DNA of 64,000 nucleotides from Bugulina stolonifera (Eukaryota; Bryozoa; Gymnolaemata; Cheilostomatida; Bugulidae): contig OW285187.1 in assembly GCA_935421135.1 (NCBI GenBank), positions 31,498,818 through 31,562,817 on the forward strand, read 5' to 3'. Positions 46,701-59,910 of this stretch are shown here, piece after piece. A program made the translations under genes and the position numbers. Within the stretch, counting starts at the first letter, position 1; each line of letters starts with the position of its first letter. Under the pieces are notes generated by a model. That model did no database searches. It saw only the letters and a list, made by a program, of their open reading frames with translations, and had not been told where the DNA came from.

Positions 46701-49700
46701 TTACTAACGAGACTAAACTCTTCTTTGATTCCAAACAGGTCTCATTGTTTATTCAGACCAACAAACCGTACTACAACCAGAAACAAACTAGTAAGATTGA
46801 CTATGATATAATTATATCTTTATGCACTGCCTCCTTTTTCTTCTTTAGCCAACTAAGTACATGCATAGGGTTAAAATTGGTTAAATATTTTGGTATTTCA
46901 TTTCTCTATATTTTTATTTTCTAGAAGTAAAGTGTATAGTTATTTTCATTCATTGTAAAAGGAGAAGTACTGCCATAAGGAACAGGAACCGCATTGCAAA
47001 TGTAAACTACACATGTATAAAAAGTAACCAGGGTATTGTTTATGGGCTCAGCTTGTGTACAACTTTGGGTCCAAGAGCACCAAATGAATGGGTGAATATG
47101 TTAAAGCTAAGAATACTCAGCTCAACTTCTATTGAAACACAGGCTAACTTACTTATTCACATTGAGTCTAGACAATGCAGTAAGTATTGCAGCGATTTTT
47201 GTTTCCAGTGTTGATGCGCCTCATTCCGATTCATACGAATGCCAAGCCAGTGACGACATCAATGGATGTAGACATCAAGGTAAACATTAAATTTTATATT
47301 AAAATGTAGCTATCCTATTTTATTGTACCTATTGTGTTACCTACATTGTAGTAGATCTGGTCAGTGATATCGTCATGTACATAGAACAGCGTCAGGGTGC
47401 ATTGTGCTATTTATAGGATGGTAACGGGATAGTGGTAAAACGATGGTTCTCTCAGCACACCAATGCTGGAGGAGTAGTGAATCTGCGTTATCCATTTAAC
47501 TCCAATTTTATTGCATATGGAACCTGGACTATCGAGGTAACCTGCCTTGAACGGAAATACCAAAAGCAAGTCCAAGTCAAGGAATTTTGTAAGTTGATAA
47601 GCACAGTAATAAATTTATGTATATGCATGTATTTATTTACACATGTATATATAATGTATATACATGTATAATGTATATACATGTACAAATATACATTTCC
47701 GAAGACGCCTATTATGGGCTACATGCGATTTTATGCACATTTTTACACCATGTACCAACCATATGTTAGCATAACAGCACCACTCATATAGTTCTCTGGT
47801 GATGTACTCTCTACATGTACATTCGAAGGACACTACTTACATATTGTATTTCTCATTGGAGGAATTTTACCATGTACATGTATAGCAAATTTTACTGCTC
47901 AGACGCAAACGGCACAAATTTAATAACATTTATAAAAATTATGATTCAGTGAAATGAATTTTTGAACAAATATGTTATAAAATCTACAAAAAAAAAACAT
48001 ATACTTGATTGTTTGTGTAAAAACAATAATATGCGCATTCGAGTATAAGATGGATTAGACTTGATAAAAGACTGAACACAGAAGCAAGAACATTGTTTGA
48101 TTTTAGACGGCCCCCTGTTCTTTGTGAATGTCAGCATGCCGACATACATGTACCAGGGTTCGAGTGAGGTGGCCGTCCTTGTCACGTCAACGTGAGTAGC
48201 CTATATTCTGTACAAGGGCTCACAGGGCACCTTAGATATTAGTTTCTTATGTGTAATTAAAAGTACAAACTAATGATTATTGTAATAACAAAACTTACAC
48301 AAGTAAACACCAAAGGAAATAAACAACCTAAATATTTCACCTTTAGGCAGGGTAACCTGAAAGGTACAAAAGGCAACTGTACGGTGACACTAGAGTTTCT
48401 CCAGAAAGACGGGAGTCCAATTGAACACCTGGGACCCTTGAAGAGAAGTGAAAAATATGTAAGATTTTGCATCATACGAAATCGAATTACCAACTCCATA
48501 GCATTCACATATAATTTCATATTTCTCTCTTGAATAAAATAGCGAAGGTCGGATGTGTGTAGAGCTAAGCTACGAAAATTACTGACCAGTAATATAATAT
48601 ATGTACATATATGATGTACATAGTATAGACAATAGACATATGTACATATATAGTATACAAATGCAGATACATGTACATTACATGAGTTGCATTGTCTGGC
48701 ATAGATACATGTACATATGCAGTGTAGATATAGTAGCATGCATTAACCATCAGGATAATGGATGTTTAGTTCAACCACAGAGCGAGTTTCTCCTTCCCCA
48801 GAGACGAGTTGATTGATCACATTGGAGGAGGAGAGAGAGGCCTCATCAGTAAACAGTTGAGGGCCACAGCTGTTGTGGAGGACTGGTTCTTTGGAACAGC
48901 TGCCTCTGGTACCTCATCTACTGTTGTCTACTCAGATGAAGTAGCTCTCAGATTTCTTGGTGGTGAAGTGTGGAGCTTTAAGCCAAACATCCCATTTAAA
49001 ATACATGTAAGTACAATTACATGTACTGCATCTCTACGAACAGTATTGCATTTTATTTAGAATAGCAAGAAAAAAGCCTGAGGAGGTATTATGTTTATCC
49101 TTATAAAATTCATGTACAAGTAGATTTTTAAACTATTCTCAAAAGAGTGAGAATGGTCTGTGGAATTATCAGCAGAAATTGCACATGGAATAAAAATGAA
49201 AATTGACATTTGAATTAACAATTTGAAGGTTGCGGCCGAGAGACAGGACATGGCTCCGATGGATCCTTATATTACAGAACGCAACATTGACTTCTCCGTC
49301 ACAAGCTCAGAGAAAGGAGGTGGTGAGACAATAGTTACTGAATCTGTGGAGATTCCTAAAGATACGAGTGTCGTTCAATACTGGCTTTATCCTACAGAGC
49401 TCACCGAACGCATAACAGTCAGGGTATGCGGATAATAGGCCATCACAGTACATCTGTACTATATGCAAGACTTGTAGACTATGTACCATGTTTATTTGTG
49501 TACTCAAATGCATTTCAGAAGGTTTGATTTTAAAACCAAGAGTTGACAACTCCGACGCACTTGTTGAAGTAATGGCATGTTATCACCCTGATTATATTAC
49601 TAGTGATGACTGGCTTTCTCAAATACTAAGTGCAGCAAATTCATGCCGCTGCTGCATTATAAAAACTTGGTAACTATATTTCCACAGGCGAGTTTCAGGG

Positions 49701-52700
49701 GACAGCTAGACACTGAGAGGGTTCTAGTAGCGACGAAACATTGGTCTCCAAACAATCACTACTTGAAGATCACCACCACAACTGAACACCCAGCAGTGGG
49801 AAATTATATTATATTCAGTGTTCAAACCAACGTATTTGTAGATTACATCTACTACTATGTAAGTGTATAGGATAGTATATACTACATACATGTGCATGTA
49901 TATACATCTATATAGTATAGTATATAGGATAGTTTTAGTAGAGTGAAGATAGCAGGGCAAATCTGTTAACTATAATATCACATTCTGAAAAAAATCTTGT
50001 TTTTCTGAAAACAAATCGTATATACATGTACAATCATGCATATCGTATATACATGTACAATCATGCATATGCATGTACGTGTACGTGTACGCATACATGC
50101 ACATGTAGATTTTAGTCTAGATTCAGCTATCAGAATGGAAAGTGCTTTAATCTCACAACGAAAAGCTGCCAACAGAAGTAATAGTAAGCATGTTAGAATA
50201 GGAATCTATGTTTGCAAATATATTTACAGATAGTATCATCAGGTAACATAGTAGTCAGCGACTCCGTACAGATGTATTCCAGACATAAGCTGTTCTCAGT
50301 GGCACTCTCCAGTGAAATGGCTCCCAGTGCAAGAATAGTCGCCTTCTTTGTGTCTCCAGGTAACAGAGTATCGTCCTTTGAACGGAGTTTTGGATCCAGT
50401 GACAAGTCAATGTATAGCCAAGTGGCTGCCGACAGCCTACAGTTTCATGTTGATAGTACTAAAATACACCAGGTATCAGTGCTATGCATTCATATTATCT
50501 ATTTAATATTTACAGCAGGCACTGTTAGTTCATTTCTAGCCATTAATATCCGGAATTCCGTTCTATTGCCTGACCCGGCCCAAACGATAAGCTGTGTAGA
50601 AAGAGTAAAGACTGGGATCCAGATGTTCGTAGTTGTAATATCGATAGAATAATGTAAATTTACACAGATGCTGTTTACTGTTACATCATAATATACGAAA
50701 CTCAGGATAGAAGTCGAGGACAAACAACTCCATTCAAAGAAATTACAGCTTAATACTCCATGTTATTGGTCATATATTGCATTTTGTGTCCTTTGTACCT
50801 TTGACTTTGAGTATGATTTTTTTTTGGTAATGATGGCATATGATTTGTACTACAATATGCAGTCGTATGTAGTAACATGCTTAAAGCGTACAAATATACA
50901 GTAATAGGTAAATAAGATATGCAATGTATACATGTAATGCATGCACTGATATTTTTCTAGCCGTCTATGTTGTACATATGATGTAGATGAAAGTGAAATT
51001 CAACAGAGGAAAAGACTTTAATTATAACACTATAGAGGTGACAGCCTATGCTGACCCCTTATCTTACGTAGCATTCTCTGCGCTAGAGTACCAAATGTAC
51101 CACCTGGGTATCAGGAATGGCTTGTCTTGGGAGGAGGTAAGTACACATACATTGTACTCTCCCACACTCTCACATAATCTCCCATAATCTCACATACTCT
51201 CACGGAATCTCAGATTGTCACGACAATATGTTATGTGGGCTAGTTTTGCAGATAAAATTGTGTTTAGAAATCACATTCTACTTGGAAAGTTTTCAAGGTA
51301 TAACAATTTAATTATTCAGCGATATCATGCTGTGTAATTAGTTCCATATCTGTTACCATGTGTTGCTAGGTGAACAAGGAGTTGTACACATACGATAGTC
51401 ATGCTAACACTAGTATTACCCACTACTGGAAGAAAGATGGGCAGACAATAGACACTTACAGAGCCTCTACTCCTTCATATGCACATGATGCCAACAGCAC
51501 ATTCTATGTAAGGCAGCGTATCTGTCACCTTATAGTATAATGTACGATATAGTTTTGCATTTGCGTATTTTTACGCACATTATAACACTATTTATAAAAT
51601 GATATAGTATTCCTAATGTTGGTGAATGTATGTGCATTTTTTGTTACACATTACAATGAAGAATGAACGTATCCAAAGAAGTACTATGTAAGAAGTTATG
51701 AAGGAGAATTTAATATATATACGCATGACATATGTGTGTACTTTTTTGTCGCTTGTAGTATTATCATATTCTGTCTAAGCGCGGTTTGTATTGAAGCAGT
51801 TATTGCATTTCAATTTTTAATCATGACATATTCTGTTTATTTACAGTACGCTGGGCTATATATCTTCACAGACGCTAATGTATCCTCAGTTTACACACAC
51901 TGTAACCTGTCTAAAGGCGAATATCCTTGCATGGATGGGAAGACATGCTACAACTACCAACACATGTGTCAACCTAATGCCTTCTGTGCTGCTGATCACA
52001 GAGATAAAATGGGCTGTGAGTATATTCACATACAGAAGTAAATCTACATGCATACTCGTACCACATTAGAAGTATGTCTACCGTATATATTTTATCTTCA
52101 ACATGTGTTATATATTATGTAAATTAATAATTGTAGTATGGTGCATTACTACGTGTGCATGTCATGTCTGCGTATGCGACTAGGGTTAAGGCTTAGAATT
52201 TTCGGTTCCTTGGTGACCAGAGTATACAATTTGTCAAGCCTTTTTCCTGGCAAACATGTACATAGACAGGCTGATAGTGTTATTGCCCATAATTTAACAG
52301 GTCACCTCAACGAATCTACTGATGCCATTTTATTTGACGATGATGGTTGGAGAAGAACTAAACATATCGGTGCGTTCTACAGAGATGGAGCATTCCTGTG
52401 GGTGGATCAGTTTACCAAACCAGATGGTAGAATAGACATTTCCATCAAACCTCCGGCCTATGGTACTTCATGGGTTGTGTCAGCCTTCACTATGAGCCGT
52501 CAGCATGGTTTGGGTATACTGAACGGTGTTAACATTGTAAGTTTCTGACAAAAATTATTGATCTTGCGATTTAACAAACACAGTTATTTTGAAATGTTCG
52601 TAAAAGTGTTGATTTGTTTACACCGTTATTTTTTCATAAAAAGAATTGTAAGTCACTTTTGCAAAATCATATTAATTCATGCTATTCCACAAAATTTTGT

Positions 52701-55700
52701 AACAGCTAAGCATTACTTCAGCACACAATTACAGCTCAACTCTGGCCGTCTGATGTACATCCACATACAAGCGGCTCACACTGTACGACTAGGGGAGATA
52801 CTTTCAATGCGAATCACGATATTCAACAGATGGACAGAGCAGATGGACATTCTACTGACCGTGGCAGCATCTGATTCCTATAAATTTGTGGAGATTGACA
52901 GGTTGGACGCCTCGTCACACTCTCAGGTTGACGGGGAACAGCAGGTATAGTAAATACATGTATTTACTATCTCAGTACTCTCTAAGTACTACATTAATAT
53001 TAGTGTATTATAAGTACCTGTGGTACATGACAATAACTAGTTACACGTACCTTCCATTATGAAAATATGTCATAAAGCATGAGTTGCATATCCAATGGCA
53101 TAGCAGAGTTGAAGTTGCAGCATAATTTGATCTCCAATTTTCTAGATCTTTTTAGAACCATGGATGCTTCACCAGCCATATGATGCTGAGTTAGGGAACT
53201 TTTCTAGTTTACATTGAAAAGCAAGAAAAGTTTTATAAAACAACGAAAGACTCAAAGAACTGTTTTTAATAGCCAAGAAGGAAAAAATTAGTTTAAGCAG
53301 CTGCTGTACATGTATATTTGCGGCATGATTGTCTTTCCTTGGCAGTCTAAACTTATTTGGCTGCTTAGTGTATTGAGCAATGAACCTATAATCTGCCTAT
53401 AGATCTATGCTGCATGTATGACATAGCATCTGAGACTGAGAGTGTATCAGATTATGATGGTAATGATTGCAGATCTTAGTACCCGTGTACCCTGGTGACG
53501 TAAGGCAGGTATTTGTACCAATAGAACCCATAGAGACTGGAGTAATACCAATAAATGTGAGAGCAATGTGTGTGGTTGCTGGACACTCCGTTACACATAC
53601 AGTTAGAGTAGGGGTAAGTATTTTACAATGATTACGTCAGAACACACACCACATAGTCACATACATGTACATGTAGGTGTGTGTGCTACTGATGAAGTTA
53701 TACAATCAGTGACGTTGTCTTCTCTGCTTTATCTGCAATCATCTGTGACAGATCAGGTTTCATGGCATGAGAAGTTGTCCTCTCTTTATCTCACCACTCC
53801 ACACCAGGAGTGTAATACCTACATGTATATGTATACCTGTTTTTAAATCTATTACTCTGAAACTCGAATAGCTAGCTACTACATTTTAAGAAAAAAGCTA
53901 GAACACAGGTAATGATGGCAGGAATATAAGTCAAATCCATGAACTATTCTCACTAATATACAGTGTAGTAGTATCAAACATTAATATTTCATCATCACAT
54001 AAATTATATTAAAGTGATTTCACATACGCTGTGATCTTTATCCCTCTACAGTATGATGCAATACAAGATAGAAACATCACCAGCTACCAAGTAGATTTGA
54101 GGGTGGCCAACTCTGAGACTCTTCCTGATTTGTGGCTGCCGGTTGCTGAAAACGCTCAGGTTTTTGAGCAAAGATATATGAACCATATTCCAGACTCCCC
54201 AGAGTCATATATCAATGTAATGGGTATGTATTTATACATATTTATTTATACGTATAATATGTGCATATAGCCTAGTTTTGTATATATAGTCTATAAGTCA
54301 AGATTATATAAGTGTACATTGAACAAATACAAAAGTGTTGTAATAAATGCGTAAATCTATACCCAGGTTCTCAGTGGAACAAAGCGTATGGGATGTATAT
54401 TTATTCATTTTTTAGGTGATATTGTTGGAATTTCTTACTTTCCGTATGCAAAGTATGACTTGTCAACAATGACACTGTTAGCACAGCCATCCGGTAGTGG
54501 GGCAGAGGCCATCTTCAACTTTGCTGTGAAAATCTATACATTGAGCACTCTTAGAGCTTTAGGAACTTTGTCACAATCCAGGATCATCAAAGCTATAGAT
54601 CAAATTAATCTAGGTATAGAATATATGTATATGTCTACGTCTATGTCTACGTCTGCGTCTACGTCTATGTCTACGTCTATGTCTACGCCTATGTCTACGT
54701 CTATGTCTATGTCTATGTCTACATCTATGTCTACGTCTATGTCTGCGTCTACGTCTAGGTCTATGTCTATGTCTATGTGTATGTCTACGTCTATGGAAAC
54801 TTGTTGATGTTTCAAATAGCCCCATCTACACTCTGATATATAGGCTATGTATTATGACGACACAGTTCAAGTGACGTATGATCAATTGGAATTTTTGTTA
54901 CTGCAATAGAAATGGTAACGATGCATAGATTGTGCCATGAAATATCATGCTCACATAACTGCTGCTATTTTCAGCAATGCAAGAGTTGTATGCATACATG
55001 AAGCCAGATGGACCTTTCAGAGAATTTGACTTCAGCAGGAAACCGAGCACATGGTAGGTAATACTGTATCTCTGCACTTTCTCCCCATGTAAAATGAAAG
55101 GCATGGGCTACAAATACAGAAACTGTGCATTCTATTGATTTAGTAATGATAATAATACTGATAATACACATGGCGTGTAGACTACAACGGTTGATTTGAA
55201 TAGTTGATTTGTAATAGGGTATCAGCAACAGCACTTCAAGTGATGGCGGAAGGAATCGAGATAAAAGACTTGAGAAATGACTTTCAAATGCCACAAGAGA
55301 CATTAAACCTGACAGCTAATTGGTTGATCCGCCAGCAGGATAATGTAACTGGAAGATTCGTAGAGAACGATGCTGTACACATGCGGAGGATGCAGGTATC
55401 TAGTTTGAACAACAGTTGACCCTTTGAGTTTAGATGAATATAATTATTTCTATCAGCATTAATAAAAATGTAGCATACAATATGACATATTTTGCGTCAC
55501 CTGTGCTGAACTAGTCACCTGTACCAAATTAAGTCACCTGTACTGAACTAAGTCACCTGTACTGAACTATGTCAATTTACAAAATTTTCCAGATTTGTGC
55601 TCCCCCTAGATCAAAAGTGCTGCTGATCAATTACCTAGCTGAGTCTAAACTGCTTTTCACATTGGAAAATGTTATTTCGGCTTGATGTACATGTACATGT

Positions 55701-58700
55701 GCTTGCAACCTGTGCTCCACAAAATTGTTGGTCAAACCAAATTTTTTGTGGTTGAAACAGCATTCCCAAAGCTTTGTACAGATTACATGTCTCATTTTAG
55801 AGCCATGTGGATTTGGAGATAGATGGTGAGGTGGTCCCAGCAAACCTAGCTCTTACAGCTCTATGTATATTGTCTTTGGCTAAAGCCTCTACTGCAACTA
55901 CATTGGTATGTAACTACTGTTAGCAGCCTAGCTCAAGGGCTTGGAGTTCTTAATGCTTTTCACTTACAATGTATTGGTGGTCATTTGACAAGGGACAGGC
56001 AACGTACCACCCATCAACTGTTCAGAAAGAGTTGGAACCCAGGGTGGGTTAGTAATTTTCAATGCAACTCATATCATGTAGTGGGTAAAATTGTACATCT
56101 AGTGAACACACTTTTGACACCCTTCTGAAACTACCTATTGCATCATATACATATTTCACATACATATTTCATGTCAGATATCGTTCTGCCTACATGTACA
56201 CTATATTCTATATTTTAGTTACATGTATATTATTATCTAATGGTCTAGGAGAACAACGTTATTAGTGGAATATCGATTGGGGCTAACTATTTGGCACAAC
56301 ACCATCAAAAGATAACAGATCCATTCGAGCTGGCAATCGTCACATATGCACTGTTTGAGACTGGTAAAACCAGGGAAATGCAGCAGGCAATCCAAAAACT
56401 GAAATCAATTCAGCGAAAGGGTGAATATAAAATACAGTATAATAACACATTACATATATCTATAAAATATCTATAGCATATCTACACGTATAACATATCT
56501 ATATATAGCCCATCTACATTACATGTATAATATCTCTATAACATATCTATAGCATATCTACATGTATAACATATACATGTATATATCTGCCTAATAAATA
56601 CAGGGAAGGTAGAACTATAATTTTTTCTCAGCATTATATTATACACATGTAGGGTAGGCCCAAATAATTTAGTAACAATATCTGGCATGGGTACTCAAGC
56701 TATTGAAGTAGCACATAATTAGAAGTTGTTCTCTCTTAAATTAAGAGAAGACAACTTTTATTTATCGTCGATAGCTTGTGAGTGCTAATGGTACTAAGTC
56801 AGTCGCATAAACCAATGTTGGGCCTTGACTAATTTAAACAATAAAAAATGATAAATCAAATTTTAGCCCGCATCTGCTCTATAAAACATGAAAAGCTAGC
56901 ACCTGTTTTAGGTGGGATATTTTATAGAATAATAACAGACCTTTGTATTGGAATAAAATAGTTGACCAGTGATCACAATATACCTTTTTAGTCAGTAGCA
57001 AAGCAAACATAACATGTACATTCGGCAAGTCATAAAGATTTCAATGGAGTCGATCACTTTCAGCTGGAACTCAGATGCGATACTGGTCAAAAGAAGAAGT
57101 ACCTCCCATAGCCTTAGAGTCAAAATCTCAGGACACAGTGTTGAGGCTAATGCCAAAGTCAACTTCTAGTGTTTGTGCTTACACTGTTTCTACAACGGCC
57201 TACGCCTTGTTAGCCTATATGGCAAACAATGAACCTGCTGGTGACCTTGAACCCATACAGAGATTCTTACAGGAACAGCACATGTGGATTGGAGGATTTT
57301 CTTCATCACAGGTTTGTAGCCATTGCTATTCATATCCTATTGATAATGCCAAGTTCAGAAGAGAGGGGATAACTTCTAACTGCAACTAATAACTTGTGAG
57401 ATAACCACACCTGATCATAAAATATATTTACATGTGATTTCCATAATAAAATTATTAGAATACAAAATAATGTGCATGTGGAGAATATATACACGTGTGA
57501 CACAATAGTCAATTGGACAATGTACATTGTATATGTTACAGTGCATGTACCATATCATGTAACCATGGACTTCTTGGTGCACTGTTTTGTGTACTGCAGA
57601 GTGTGTTGCATTTAATACATGTAGCTATGATTATTCACAGGACACCCTGGTGGCCATGCAGGCACTCAAGGCTCTAGCAGAGAAAAACCAGGATAGGGAG
57701 ACCTACCAAATGACCTTCACCTTTAAATCAGATCAAGATCCCGATTGGGTTAAAGTGGTCGAAATAAATCAGCAAAATTGGTTTGAGCTACAAAGATTTT
57801 CTGTAAGATTCAATCATTCACATTTAGTATTACATCATAATTATAATTGTTATATCACTAATGTATATTTTGTATGAGCCGTTCATTATTCATGCACAGA
57901 GACTTGTAAATTATGATAAATGATAATAGGAACAAAATTATCGACTTCTACGATGTACATGCATTATAATGGCACTCATTATCTTTGAATGGCTTGACAT
58001 TTGCTGCATGTTGTGTGGCTTACAGTCATTGATATTCATAAGAAGTTATCCTCTCTCCCTATTTTGACTTTCTTGTCCCAGTCAAAATTGAGAGAGGACA
58101 ACTACTTATTATGATTAGTATATAACCAGCATGCACTAATAATAATATTCACTGTATCTCATATACTTCAGACACCTTCTCACTGGGGAAGCATCCAAAC
58201 CAAGGTTAAAGGTCATGGAATAGCCTTAGTTCAGTTAGAGACAACTCAGAACTTTGACAATGCTAAGCAGATAGCCCCTCCACCTATACCAAACATATTT
58301 GACTTGGGAAATTACAACTTTAATATCAAGAGTAGAGGTTTCAATCATTCCCTTATTGATTATAAGATATGTCCTAGGTAATTCTTTATTCATACCCATG
58401 TATGCATATCTACATAATATACGTGTGTATATATATACGCATGTATATATTATTTTCGTATATATTTCACACAGTACAACAATGTTAGAAACATACACAA
58501 ACGCTGTAAGCAAATTAAGGAAGTTAGTGTTCCACTCATGCAGTTATCAATATTTCCTATTTATAAAACATACATGTAGATGTCATGAGCGTATATAAGT
58601 TAAGAACTCAATGCATTCACACTGCACATCTCTAGTATGCCTGAGAATGGTAGTGATTTGGAAACTTCTTGTTTGAAGATGGAATGGAGTAACAGAAAGG

Positions 58701-59910
58701 AGTGGGATGGCAGTACTGGAGGTAGGAATTCCAAGTGGATATCAGTTAGCAGTATGGGCCCTACAGAAATACGTAACAGCTAACATGGACAGCACATCAA
58801 TCAGAGGAGCAGAGTATAATAACCCAGCTGGGTTAGGAGTTTTCTACTTTGAATATGTAAGTAATACATTAGCGTAGCATAACATAGCATAGCATAGCAT
58901 AACATAGCAATGCTCCATGGTTGAAGTCAGCAGGCGGTTTCATGGATATATCAATGTAACTTCCCAGTAATAAGTTGGGAGTAATTTTATCACACAGAAT
59001 AGACATCCACAGAATGTTCTATAGATCCCTTATTCTCTGCTGTACTTTGTTTGAAATTGTCTTCCATGAAAGGATAATGAGTAACGGAAGTGTTTGTATT
59101 TAACAGCTGGACCACTCAAGGAATAATTGCATTGAGTTTACAGCCTATAGATGGTTTCCAGTGGCAAATATGGCTGAGCTAACACCTATTAAAGTATATG
59201 AGTACTACGAACCAGGTAAGCGGCCAAGTCATCAGAATCTTCGACCTTTTATATACTCCAGTTTCATTCAGTACAACACCAAATTAATAGCGAACAACCT
59301 CTAGGAAAATGGAGCTTACCAAATAAAATATTGCTTTCCCCTGAAATATGTACATATTGAGGGAAATAATAGCAATCAGTCTACTACTGCCGTCACTTGC
59401 TATATTATATTATACTACATGGAAAATTGTTTGTCAGTGGCTCAGGCCTGAGCCCATAAACAACTTCTAGGATGACCTTGTTAAGTGCAGCATTACATAA
59501 TTCCATGAGAATACATTTGGACAAAACATTTTCCCATGGCGTTTGTAGTATCACCTTGTATTAGAGAAGGTGACTCCTACCAGAGTTTTTCAATATTTTG
59601 TTTTTATGGTACAATAGGGCCTACAGGTGATCAATTTAGTCTTTGTATACAGACAAATGTACCCTATTATTTAGTATCTGCGCATGTAGGCTAGTCAGTA
59701 TGTTATCTGTACTCTCTACTTGCAGGCAACTACTTCTCCAGTTACTATGAGAAGGTGAATCTGCTCAAGTTGACAGTTTGTTTGGTGTGTGGATCCTACC
59801 AGTGCCCTTACTGTCCCAACTACAACTCAGCTGTAACCTGTGTACCTAGTGCTTATACATTACTACTCTCAATAGCTATATACATACTAATCTGTAATAG
59901 ATGGACTTAA
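43795..59910 (+). CDS. CD109/MCR-like alpha-2-macroglobulin family protein without thioester
   Basis: Twenty-nine phase-consistent exons give about 1596 aa: 43795-43892, 45805-46006, 46622-46790, 47209-47279, 47417-47588, 48107-48191, 48347-48458, 48770-49006, 49229-49423, 49688-49858, 50230-50472, 50987-51136, 51370-51507, 51847-52015, 52301-52536, 52735-52944, 53473-53613, 54052-54223, 54416-54613, 54975-55053, 55218-55395, 55801-55905, 56249-56420, 57064-57311, 57641-57802, 58172-58377, 58679-58856, 59107-59215, 59726-59910. Order: signal peptide, macroglobulin domains (FIQTNKPYYNQKQT), LDLa-like module (700-738) at the bait position, A2M domain (SWVVSAFTMSRQHGLGI), TED helices, receptor-binding-type domain (RSGMAVLEVGIPSG), Cys-rich CD109-like end and a hydrophobic tail, suggesting a GPI or membrane anchor. 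The thioester GCGEQ is replaced by GSGAE (1017-1021). Probably an extracellular structural or regulatory protein. Confidence 0.87.
51847..52015 (+). other. LDLa-like module inserted at the bait position (exon 14)
   Basis: Exon 14 encodes YAGLYIFTDANVSS, the usual lead-in to the bait/anaphylatoxin position, and then six cysteines spaced C-x8-C-x5-C-x6-C-x5-C-x9-C (residues 700-738, the last completed by the next exon). This is the LDL-receptor class A pattern. The calcium-binding acidic cluster before the sixth cysteine is weak (ADHRDKMG rather than D-x-SDE), so calcium binding is doubtful. Confidence 0.7.
54493..54507 (+). other. Degenerate thioester motif GSGAE in the macroglobulin gene
   Basis: GGT AGT GGG GCA GAG stands where the family has GCGEQ. 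Flanking context is intact: LLAQP before, and a helix AIFNFAVKIYTLSTLRALG after, matching the usual N-M-x(4)-P region. Both thioester residues, Cys and Gln, are replaced (Ser and Glu), so an internal thioester cannot form. Confidence 0.85.
54629..54795. repeat. TCTAYG hexanucleotide repeat in intron 19
   Basis: About 27 units alternating GTCTAC and GTCTAT with a few GTCTGC variants, starting just 16 bp after the exon 19 donor. It opens long simple-sequence frames on both strands (Met-Ser-Thr on plus, Asp-Val/Asp-Ile and Arg-His on minus), which are artefacts. Confidence 0.9.
56448..56590. repeat. Imperfect ATATCTATA / CATATCTACATGTATAA repeat in intron 23
   Basis: Several diverged units of CATATCTAYA(C/T)GTATAA follow the exon 23 donor in the macroglobulin gene. 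Non-coding simple repeat. Confidence 0.6.
56717..56767. mobile_element. Small hairpin element of the AGTTGTCCTCTC family, copy C
   Basis: AGAAGTTGTTCTCTCTTAA is followed directly by its inverse, TTAAGAGAAGACAACTTTT, giving an almost loop-free hairpin in the intron before macroglobulin exon 24. Confidence 0.5.
58036..58115. mobile_element. Small hairpin element of the AGTTGTCCTCTC family, copy D
   Basis: Arms CATAAGAAGTTATCCTCTCTC and GAGAGAGGACAACTACTTAT are inverted copies, and the inside (TTTTGACTTTCTTGTCCCAG then TCAAAAT) is also partly palindromic. At 80 bp this is the clearest short copy of the family. It lies in macroglobulin intron 25. Confidence 0.6.
58872..58908. repeat. AGCATA(AC) short tandem repeat
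   Basis: About seven units of TAGCATA/AACATA shortly after the exon 27 donor of the macroglobulin gene. Simple repeat. Confidence 0.7.

Noticed and set aside
54388..54825. Plus-strand Met-Ser-Thr frame and minus-strand Asp- or Arg/His-rich frames
   Set aside because: Produced by the TCTAYG hexanucleotide repeat; only 54416-54613 of this stretch is coding, in a frame that splices out before the repeat.
58630..58790. A one-base frameshift making the macroglobulin gene a pseudogene
   Set aside because: An acceptor at 58678 restores phase and matches the family sequence exactly, so no frameshift is required.
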